A stretch of 7,574 bases of DNA, taken from the NCBI GenBank assembly GCA_910578555.1, contig CAJTPS010000044.1, positions 1-7,574 of the forward strand, in the 5' to 3' direction. Below are positions 1 through 4,732 of the stretch, one piece after another (the stretch's first letter is position 1; each line of letters opens with the position of its first letter). Origin of the DNA: an uncultured Lachnospiraceae bacterium (GTDB lineage: Bacteria > Bacillota > Clostridia > Lachnospirales > Lachnospiraceae). The notes below the pieces were generated by a model that made no database searches, was not told the origin of the DNA, and saw only the letters and a program-made list of their open reading frames with translations. A program made the translations under genes and the position numbers.

Positions 1-50
1 GCAGATGTAAGAGTTGGAAGTTGCAAATATTTGCTTAATCAGCAGACACT

Positions 51-81
51 AAATAAAAATCGTCGCTCGGCAGCGACGATT
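51..81 (-). terminator. Hairpin terminator reading on the minus strand
   Basis: A perfect 10-bp inverted repeat (58-67 with 72-81, loop CGGC) has no T-run on the plus strand. On the minus strand it is followed directly by TTTATTTA, the form of an intrinsic terminator for leftward transcription. No leftward gene is visible to its right in the window, so it may be a bidirectional element or may end an unseen small transcript. The hairpin is certain as sequence; its function is inferred. Confidence 0.5.
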
Positions 82-83
82 CA

Positions 84-102
84 GAGAATGCTGCGTATTC
101 TC
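84..102. repeat. Short GAGAATGC hairpin
   Basis: GAGAAT (84-89) pairs with ATTCTC (97-102). A G-T and a C-G pair can extend the stem and leave a TGC loop. The arm sequence is close to that of the hairpin at 836-863 (GGAGAATGC/GCATTCTCC), so the two may be related elements. No function is evident. Confidence 0.35.
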
Positions 103-142
103 CTTGAATGTTTTACGCTGTCGCAATTTTCTATGTAAGATT

Positions 143-170
143 AAAAGCGCCTACAACGTAGGTGCTTTTT
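143..170. terminator. Intrinsic terminator, probably bidirectional
   Basis: A 12-bp stem (143-154 with 158-169, one G-T pair at 149/163) has an AAC loop and ends in TTTTT on the plus strand. The A-rich 5' arm gives a T-run on the minus strand too, so it could stop transcription both ways. It most likely closes an upstream rightward unit that enters the window from the left, and it isolates the YcxB-like gene from that unit. Confidence 0.75.
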
Positions 171-181
171 CACGAAAGAAT

Positions 182-240
182 AAAAGCCGCTGCAGATATC
201 GTAAACGATAGAAGGATATCATACGCGGGAAACAGCTTTT
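182..240 (+). promoter_or_regulatory. Structured leader before the YcxB-like gene
   Basis: AAAAGC (182-187) can pair with GCTTTT (235-240), CGC (188-190) with GCG (225-227), and the GATATC copies at 195-200 and 215-220 with each other. Inside these lies ATCGT/ACGAT (198-202/205-209). The nested structure ends seven bases before the GGAAGG ribosome binding site at 247-252. It could be an attenuator or only an RNA-stabilising leader. No clear -35/-10 pair was found between the terminator and this structure. Confidence 0.3.
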
Positions 241-264
241 GCATACGGAAGGATGTACGGTAGA

Positions 265-744
265 ATGGAAATGGAATTTGACGTGAAAATTACCCCGAAT
301 ATTTTGTACGACTATATGCTGCATCATACCTACAGCAGTATGGCGGGAATCATGGGCTCTATCGTGGGTGCGCTGATGCTGGTACTTTTCGCAGCGGGCA
401 GGCAGCCGATCTGTCTGATTATCGGTGCTGTCATTCTGCTGTATCTGCCATGGACCCTTTTCCTGAAATCAAGACAGCAGGCGCTTAACACACCGGCGTT
501 TAAGAAGCCGCTGCATTACCGGCTGTCAGATGAGGGGATCGAGGTGTCGCAGGGCGATACCACGGAGCAGATGGCATGGGACGCTATGGTGAAGGCAGTG
601 TCCACCCCGAGCAGTGTTGTGGTGTATACGACGCGCACCAGCGCCTGTATTTTTCCGAAGAAAGACCTGGGAGACAGTAAATATAAAGCGATTGAGATCA
701 TTTCCACGCACATGCCGCCGAAAAAGGTGAAGATTCGTGGGTAG
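265..744 (+). CDS. YcxB-like two-pass membrane protein
   Basis: The product has 159 residues from this start. A short N-terminal strand region (about 1-20) is followed by two hydrophobic segments (about 27-44 and 48-67) and a soluble C-terminal half of mixed strand character. That half holds a YRLSDEGIEV-type segment, a conserved-looking W and an FPKKDL segment, the layout of YcxB-like C-terminal domains. The family is widespread in Firmicutes and its biochemical role is unknown. The start at ATG 265 is preferred because the best ribosome binding site, GGAAGG at 247-252, abuts the alternative ATG at 253 with no spacer; ATG 271 is also possible. The gene follows a terminator and a structured leader and is separated from tsaE by a 180-base structured spacer, so it may or may not share a transcript with tsaE. 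Family assignment is from recalled pattern, not a search. Confidence 0.75.
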   Translation: MEMEFDVKITPNILYDYMLHHTYSSMAGIMGSIVGALMLVLFAAGRQPICLIIGAVILLYLPWTLFLKSRQQALNTPAFKKPLHYRLSDEGIEVSQGDTTEQMAWDAMVKAVSTPSSVVVYTTRTSACIFPKKDLGDSKYKAIEIISTHMPPKKVKIRG

Positions 745-749
745 AGATA

Positions 750-834
750 GTGTGAGAAGTACTTCTAAAGACGTCCCGCCATAGGACGGGACGCCAAGAA
801 GTACTAGAAGCTGTATTGCAACTTCATCTCACAC
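750..834 (+). promoter_or_regulatory. Possible three-way-junction RNA in the ycxB-tsaE spacer
   Basis: An outer stem, GTGTGAG (750-756) with CTCACAC (828-834), encloses two hairpins. The first is a 9-bp stem (758-766 with 797-805) capped by a second perfect 7-bp stem, CGTCCCG (772-778) with CGGGACG (787-793). The second is GAAG (807-810) with CTTC (822-825), extendable by TG/CA. The arms are exact complements, so the pairing is seen directly, but whether this RNA forms and does anything is inference. It begins six bases after the upstream stop codon. There is no T-run, so it is not a standard terminator. It could be a cis-regulatory leader of tsaE or a processed small RNA. Confidence 0.45.
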
Positions 835-835
835 A

Positions 836-912
836 GGAGAATGCATGAAATACAGCATTCTCCCAGACAAGCTTGCTTGTCTTTGGATTTTGAGTCACAG
901 CAAAGCTGTGAC
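836..912 (+). repeat. Array of three perfect hairpins before tsaE
   Basis: Three consecutive perfect inverted repeats stand side by side: 836-844 with 855-863 (9 bp, 10-nt loop), 865-872 with 875-882 (8 bp, TT loop) and 894-901 with 905-912 (8 bp, AAA loop). In each, the loop-proximal end reads GC on both arms. Only the 11 bases 883-893 between the last two are unpaired. The last hairpin ends two bases before the GGAGA ribosome binding site of tsaE. This could be a palindromic repeat element of the REP/MITE kind or a translational control leader. I recall similar intergenic motifs in Lachnospiraceae but cannot verify this. Confidence 0.5.
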
Positions 913-924
913 ATGGAGATTAGT

Positions 925-1356
925 ATGAAAATCATCGAGACATATAACACCGGGGAGACTTTTGAACTCGGCAGACAGATCGGTCAGCAGGCGAAAGCCG
1001 GGGAGGTTTACACACTGATCGGTGATCTGGGCGTGGGTAAAACCGTTCTGACGCAGGGCGTGGCGGCAGGGCTTGGCATAGAGGAGCCGGTGAACAGTCC
1101 TACGTTTACGATTGTGCAGATATACGAGGAGGGCAGGCTGCCGTTCTATCACTTTGATGTGTACCGCATCGGTGACGTGGAAGAGATGGACGAGATCGGC
1201 TATGAGGATTACTTTTACGGTGACGGCGTATGCCTGATCGAGTGGGCCGGCCTGATTGAAGAGATACTGCCGGAGACATACCGGCGGATCACGATAGAGA
1301 AAGATCTGGATAAAGGGTTTGATTACCGGCGGATCACGATAGAGGAGTTACCATGA
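925..1356 (+). CDS. tsaE: TsaE, ATPase of the tRNA t6A37 threonylcarbamoyl complex
   Basis: This is a 143-residue cytoplasmic P-loop ATPase. By family knowledge it binds the TsaB-TsaD heterodimer and drives turnover during threonylcarbamoylation of A37 in ANN-decoding tRNAs. The Walker A motif GDLGVGKT is at residues 33-40, the NSPTFTIV segment at 57-64, the FYHFDVYRI block at 74-82 and the IEWA motif (E106, W107) at 105-108. The length is normal for TsaE. ATG 925 is chosen because GGAGA at 915-919 lies at correct spacing and the MKIIETYNTGET beginning fits the family. The in-frame ATG 841 would add 28 residues translated entirely from the hairpin array. The stop overlaps the start of tsaB-rimI (ATGA at 1353-1356), which predicts translational coupling. 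Near the C-terminus, the YRRITIE segment occurs twice, encoded by an exact 21-base repeat. Confidence 0.95.
   Translation: MKIIETYNTGETFELGRQIGQQAKAGEVYTLIGDLGVGKTVLTQGVAAGLGIEEPVNSPTFTIVQIYEEGRLPFYHFDVYRIGDVEEMDEIGYEDYFYGDGVCLIEWAGLIEEILPETYRRITIEKDLDKGFDYRRITIEELP
1279..1344 (+). repeat. Exact 21-base direct repeat inside tsaE
   Basis: Positions 1279-1299 and 1324-1344 are identical. They are spaced 45 bases apart, exactly 15 codons, so each encodes Y-R-R-I-T-I-E (residues 119-125 and 134-140). The repeated segment forms consecutive strand-like stretches at the end of TsaE. Identity at every third-codon position suggests a recent duplication or gene conversion rather than convergence on the amino acids alone. 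Confidence 0.8.
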
Positions 1357-2543
1357 AAATATTGGCACTGGACAGTTCCGGGCTGACAGCGTCCGTGGCG
1401 CTGACAGAAGATGATAATTTAATCGCAGAGTATACCATACAATATAAAAAGACCCATTCCCAGACACTGCTTCCCATGCTGGAGGAGATCCGTAACATGG
1501 TGGAACTGGACTTGGCCACTGTGGATGCGATCGCGGTGGCGGCGGGACCGGGGTCTTTTACCGGACTGCGGATCGGATCGGCGACGGCGAAGGGGCTTGC
1601 CTTCGCCATGGAGAAACCGGTCATTCCGGTTCCTACACTGGAGGGGCTTGCCTATCAGATGTACGGGAGCAGCGATCTGGTCTGCCCGATTATGGATGCC
1701 AGAAGAAGTCAGGTGTACACCGGAATCTATGAGTTCGCTCCGGGGGATAGAGAAAAGGAATGCGCACAGGACAGTGTAGCGCAAAGCACGGCGGATGAGT
1801 ATGAATATGACATGCGTGTCATTAAAGAACAGTGCGCCGTTTCTTTCGATGAAATTGCGGAATCGCTGAATCACCTTGGCAGACCGGTGGTATTCGTGGG
1901 CGATGGGATTCCGGTATTCAGAGAGCGGATGCGGGAAGTGCTGCGGGTGCCGTATACATTAGCGCCGGCGCATCGCAACCGGCAGTCCGCCGCCTGTATT
2001 GCGGCACTCGGGCGTGTATATTATGCACAGGGCAGGATCGTGAGCGGGGCGGAGCATGTGCCGGAATATCTGCGGTTGTCCCAGGCGGAGCGGGAACGCG
2101 CGCAGGCGGTGGTTACCTATAGAAGAATGACCCCCGGGGACGTACCGTATATCAGCAAACTGGAAGAGCAGACCTTTTCCATGCCGTGGTCGGCGGATTC
2201 TTTTCTGGAAATGATCAGTAAAGAGGATGCCAGATATTATGTGGCGGAGCGGGATGGACAGCTGCTTGGAGGCTGCGGCGTCCTTATGATTGCCGGAGAA
2301 GGCAATATCACGAATGTGGTGATCGCGCCGGAAGCGAGGAATCAGGGGATCGGCACGGCCATGCTGCAGCACCTGATGCGGGAGGGGGATCGGGAAGGTC
2401 TCACGGCATACACACTGGAAGTCAGGGTCAGCAATGCTGCCGCGATTCATGTATATGAGAAGCTGGGATTCGTGTCGGCGGGTATCCGCCCGAATTTCTA
2501 TGAGAAGCCGGCGGAGGATGCACTGATCTTCTGGAAGAGATAG
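1353..2543 (+). CDS. tsaB-rimI: TsaB-RimI fusion: t6A complex scaffold plus ribosomal S18 N-acetyltransferase
   Basis: This is a 396-residue bifunctional protein. Residues 1 to about 245 are TsaB (YeaZ), an actin-fold protein with MKILALDSSG at the start, the GPGSFTGLRIG motif at 65-75 and an MDARRSQVY segment. TsaB dimerises with TsaD and lacks catalytic activity of its own. The TsaB part ends in a PEYLRLSQAER stretch, the usual C-terminus of a free-standing TsaB. Residues 253-396 are a GNAT acetyltransferase of the RimI type. The acetyl-CoA loop RNQGIG is at 329-334, EVRVSN at 356-361 includes the expected catalytic Glu356, and Y368 fits the family tyrosine near EKLGF. RimI acetylates the N-terminal alanine of ribosomal protein S18. 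The two domains meet with a short Ala/Arg/Glu-rich linker and no stop or frameshift. Translation is probably coupled to tsaE by the 4-base overlap. Confidence 0.95.
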   Translation: MKILALDSSGLTASVALTEDDNLIAEYTIQYKKTHSQTLLPMLEEIRNMVELDLATVDAIAVAAGPGSFTGLRIGSATAKGLAFAMEKPVIPVPTLEGLAYQMYGSSDLVCPIMDARRSQVYTGIYEFAPGDREKECAQDSVAQSTADEYEYDMRVIKEQCAVSFDEIAESLNHLGRPVVFVGDGIPVFRERMREVLRVPYTLAPAHRNRQSAACIAALGRVYYAQGRIVSGAEHVPEYLRLSQAERERAQAVVTYRRMTPGDVPYISKLEEQTFSMPWSADSFLEMISKEDARYYVAERDGQLLGGCGVLMIAGEGNITNVVIAPEARNQGIGTAMLQHLMREGDREGLTAYTLEVRVSNAAAIHVYEKLGFVSAGIRPNFYEKPAEDALIFWKR

Positions 2544-2585
2544 GAACAGCATGGAACAATTACCACTGTTGTTACAAATTTTGTC

Positions 2586-2594
2586 TGATAAAAT
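2586..2594 (+). promoter_or_regulatory. Possible extended -10 promoter for the zinc-ribbon gene
   Basis: TGATAAAAT is an extended -10 box (TGN followed by TAAAAT). No good -35 lies 16-18 bases upstream; TTGTTA at 2569-2574 is only 14 bases away. If active it would begin a leader of about 130 bases covering the inverted repeats at 2613-2705. This is a weak call based on the motif alone. Confidence 0.35.
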
Positions 2595-2612
2595 GGGACA
2601 TGGAAGATGAAA

Positions 2613-2705
2613 CGTTACTTTCACATCCGCATCATGCACTTGCTGCAATTCACATTGCTGATATGTGAATGCATGCAATAACTTGTGTAAGTGTGAATTG
2701 TAACG
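2613..2705 (+). promoter_or_regulatory. Long nested inverted repeat upstream of the zinc-ribbon gene
   Basis: The outer arms are CGTTAC + TTCACA (2613-2618, 2620-2625) and TGTGAA + GTAACG (2692-2697, 2700-2705), 12 pairs around a small internal bulge. Inside, ATTCACAT (2648-2655) pairs exactly with ATGTGAAT (2663-2670) over a 7-nt loop, and TGCA steps on each side can lengthen it. The motif TTCACA/TGTGAA is used in both nested stems, so alternative pairings are possible. It ends 14 bases before the GGGAGG ribosome binding site at 2720-2725. It could be an RNA leader or a set of protein-binding palindromes. Confidence 0.4.
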
Positions 2706-2731
2706 AATAAGTAACATATGGGAGGTTTGTC

Positions 2732-2980
2732 ATGCGTGTTTATTCAGAAAATAAAGAAACGGAACTGGTGCAGGCAGTCTGCAACTGCTGCGGTAAAAAT
2801 TTATTGGTAGAAAATGGATTTGTAAAAGAAGAATGCATACACGTGGAGCATGATTTTGGCTTTTTTGGAACGAGGGACGGTATAAGTCAGAAGTTCGATC
2901 TGTGTGAGGCGTGCTACCGGAAAATAGTGGAGAAATTCTCCATTCCCGCAGAAGAATGGGAGCGTAAGGAACTGCTCTGA
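2732..2980 (+). CDS. Small four-cysteine zinc-ribbon protein, function unknown
   Basis: The product is an 82-residue soluble protein without signal peptide or membrane segment. Two cysteine pairs, C17-N-C-C20 and C58-E-A-C61, are spaced like the two knuckles of a zinc ribbon. Extra C19, C35, H37 and H40 are further possible ligands. Between the knuckles is an acidic, glycine-rich stretch (HDFGFFGTRDG, 40-50), and after them an amphipathic helix ending in IPAEEW. The start has an excellent ribosome binding site, GGGAGG at 2720-2725, six bases from ATG. I recognise the general pattern of small Firmicute zinc-ribbon proteins with a DLCEACY-type second knuckle, but know no assigned function. It sits between tRNA-modification and tRNA-processing genes, which hints at, but does not show, a link to RNA or ribosomes. 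A long structured leader precedes it. Confidence 0.8.
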   Translation: MRVYSENKETELVQAVCNCCGKNLLVENGFVKEECIHVEHDFGFFGTRDGISQKFDLCEACYRKIVEKFSIPAEEWERKELL

Positions 2981-2991
2981 TATAAAGGTTA

Positions 2992-3082
2992 GTGTACTAC
3001 GGTACACCAGGCTGCCCGGACTGTTACTGTAACAGGTTATGGTTCAGACTGACGTAAGGGTGCGGTACATGAAAAGCGTCAG
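2992..3082 (+). other. Cluster of three hairpins between the zinc-ribbon gene and rnz
   Basis: GTGTAC (2992-2997) and GTACAC (3002-3007) enclose TACG, which as RNA gives C(UACG)G, a member of the very stable UNCG tetraloop class. CTGTTA (3021-3026) pairs with TAACAG (3030-3035) over CTG. CTGACG (3049-3054) pairs with CGTCAG (3077-3082) around a 22-nt loop. There are no T-runs after them, so they are not ordinary terminators. They may protect mRNA ends or mark a processing site between the two genes. Confidence 0.45.
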
Positions 3083-3111
3083 ATACGGACGGTAACGGAA
3101 TGGGAGAACAC

Positions 3112-4023
3112 ATGTTAGATATCTGTTTATTAGGAACAGGCGGTATGATGCCGCTGCCCGGCAGATGGCTTACGTCGCTGATGGCGCGCTACAACGGGAC
3201 AAGCATATTGATCGACTGCGGGGAGGGCACACAGATCGCCATGAAGGAGAAGGGCTGGAGCCCTAAACCCATCGATGTGATCTGTTTTACCCACTATCAT
3301 GCGGATCATATCAGCGGACTGCCGGGTATGCTTCTTACCATGGGCAATGCGGAGCGGACCGAGCCGCTTCTGCTCATCGGACCCAAAGGGCTTGCCAAAG
3401 TGGTGAATGCTCTACGCGTAATTGCGCCGGAGCTTCCTTTTACAATCAACTATCTGGAACTGACGGAGGCGCAGCAGTCTGTTGCGTTTGAAGGTTTTCG
3501 CATAGAGGCTTACAGAGTCAATCACAATGTCATCTGCTATGGCTACAGTATCATAGTGGACCGCATCGGCAGATTTGACGTGTCGAGAGCAGAAAAACTC
3601 AATATTCCGAGAAATTACTGGAATCGTTTGCAAAAAGGTGAGATAATAGAGACAGAAAACGGCACGTATACGCCGGAGATGGTGCTGGGAGAGCAGCGCA
3701 AAGGGCTTAAAGTGGCGTACTGCACGGATACCAGACCGACGGAAGGAATTGTGCGCGGCGCGGCAGATGCAGATCTTTTTATATGCGAGGGCATGTATGG
3801 AGAACCGGAGAAGCTTGCGAAAGCAAAAGAGTATAAGCACATGACCTTCTACGAGGCTGCGAAGCTGGCGAAACAGGCGGATGTGGGGGAATTGTGGCTG
3901 ACACATTACAGCCCTTCACTGGTTCGTCCGGAGGAGTATATGCCGGCGGTCAGGAAGATTTTTCCAAATGCGGTAGCGGCGAAAGACGGCAGGAGTGCTG
4001 ACCTTGTATTTCAGGAAGATTAA
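3112..4023 (+). CDS. rnz: Ribonuclease Z-like metallo-beta-lactamase nuclease (tRNA 3' processing)
   Basis: This is a 303-residue cytoplasmic protein of normal length for short-form tRNase Z, the endonuclease that trims tRNA precursors at the discriminator base. The zinc motif is THYHADH at 60-66 (H61, H63, D65, H66). The other ligand positions are H138, D206 and H265, with H243 in a KHMT segment matching the family HST/HEAT position. Residues about 151-197 between H138 and D206 form the exosite arm, with the NIPRNYWNRLQKGE segment resembling known RNase Z. The N-terminal loop reads MPLPGRWLTS instead of the usual PxKxRN, a loop tied to handling of CCA ends. ATG 3112 is chosen over ATG 3100 because GGGAGA at 3102-3107 fits it and MLDICLLGTGG begins the fold. 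The two CCA-less tRNAs downstream are suitable substrates. A related hydrolase is the alternative. Confidence 0.85.
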   Translation: MLDICLLGTGGMMPLPGRWLTSLMARYNGTSILIDCGEGTQIAMKEKGWSPKPIDVICFTHYHADHISGLPGMLLTMGNAERTEPLLLIGPKGLAKVVNALRVIAPELPFTINYLELTEAQQSVAFEGFRIEAYRVNHNVICYGYSIIVDRIGRFDVSRAEKLNIPRNYWNRLQKGEIIETENGTYTPEMVLGEQRKGLKVAYCTDTRPTEGIVRGAADADLFICEGMYGEPEKLAKAKEYKHMTFYEAAKLAKQADVGELWLTHYSPSLVRPEEYMPAVRKIFPNAVAAKDGRSADLVFQED

Positions 4024-4040
4024 GAAAGGAGCCGATAGAT

Positions 4041-4613
4041 ATGAAGCGTTCCGGAGTCATTACGGTTATTGTGATCGGACTGATCCTTGTAGGGGTAGTT
4101 GCGGCATATTTTATTAATTTAAATCATAAATCTAAAGTGGAGGCGGAAGTGCCGGTGGAATCGACGCCGGTACAGAAGGTGCTGCAGAAGGATCTGGAGC
4201 GGAACTATCCGCATACGCCGAAGGAAGTGGTAAAATACTACGCCGAGATCACGAAGTGTTTCTATAATGAAGACTATACGGAAGACGAACTGGAGCAGCT
4301 GGCGTTCAAGATTCAGGAGCTGTATGACGCGGAACTCGTTGCGAATAAGTCCCAGGAGGACTATTTGAACGATCTGCGGACCGAGATTGCAGACATGAAG
4401 AATAACGATTGCACGATAACCGGTTACGTGTTGTCTGCCAGCGTTGACGTAGAGGAATTTGTGGAGGATGGATATTCCTGCGCGAGACTGTACTGCACGT
4501 TCAGTATTAAGAGAGGGACGACGGGCACAGTGCGTTCCATGGAACAGTTCGTGCTGCGCAAGGACGAAGACAGTCACTGGAAGATTCTGGGCTGGGAGCT
4601 GGTTGAGGATTAG
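4041..4613 (+). CDS. Membrane-anchored extracytoplasmic protein, function unknown
   Basis: The product has 190 residues. MKRSG is followed by one hydrophobic helix (about residues 6-25), and the next stretch is Lys/Glu/Pro-rich. No lipobox cysteine follows the helix, so it is best read as an uncleaved signal anchor with the body outside the membrane. The body (about 45-190) begins with a helical KDLERNYPHTPKEVVKYYAEITKCFYNEDYTEDELEQLA region and ends in a strand-rich half (TITGYVLSASVDV, ARLYCTFSIK, WKILGWELVED) that resembles a small alpha+beta NTF2-like or lipoprotein-type domain. It resembles what I remember as DUF6715 of Lachnospiraceae, but that is unverified. The ribosome binding site AAAGGAG (4025-4031) and the 17-base gap after rnz support co-transcription with rnz. 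I do not know a function. Confidence 0.8.
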   Translation: MKRSGVITVIVIGLILVGVVAAYFINLNHKSKVEAEVPVESTPVQKVLQKDLERNYPHTPKEVVKYYAEITKCFYNEDYTEDELEQLAFKIQELYDAELVANKSQEDYLNDLRTEIADMKNNDCTITGYVLSASVDVEEFVEDGYSCARLYCTFSIKRGTTGTVRSMEQFVLRKDEDSHWKILGWELVED

Positions 4614-4667
4614 ATTCCGGTATAAACCGTAAGACGGATACAGGAAGAACAGTATAGAAGGAAAGGC

Positions 4668-4718
4668 AACAGTCCGGGCGGACCGGTGCAAAGTAACCGT
4701 GGAGCCGTGTGAACTGTT
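4668..4718 (+). other. Hairpin abutting the tsaD ribosome binding site
   Basis: AACAGT (4668-4673) is complementary to ACTGTT (4713-4718), which ends exactly where the AGAAAGG ribosome binding site of tsaD begins (4719). A smaller GTCC/GGAC hairpin (4672-4675/4680-4683) shares bases with the outer arm, so the two compete. Another AACAGT copy lies near 4648. A weak candidate for translational control. Confidence 0.25.
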
Positions 4719-4732
4719 AGAAAGGCACGCAG

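Noticed and set aside
1..138. Open frame running in from the left edge and ending TAA at 136-138, five bases before a terminator
   Set aside because: Forty-five codons without a stop can occur by chance, the peptide matches nothing I recognise, and a perfect 10-bp hairpin lies within it. A true gene tail cannot be excluded, because the window starts here.
841..924. Upstream in-frame start extending tsaE by 28 codons
   Set aside because: The extension is translated wholly from the hairpin array, its ribosome binding site abuts the ATG with no spacing, and TsaE proteins normally begin near MKII at 925.
1959..2717. Long minus-strand ORF of 252 codons
   Set aside because: It overlaps the RimI half of the fusion gene, is rich in His/Arg/Leu/Cys as expected for a reverse-strand shadow, and has no family motif.
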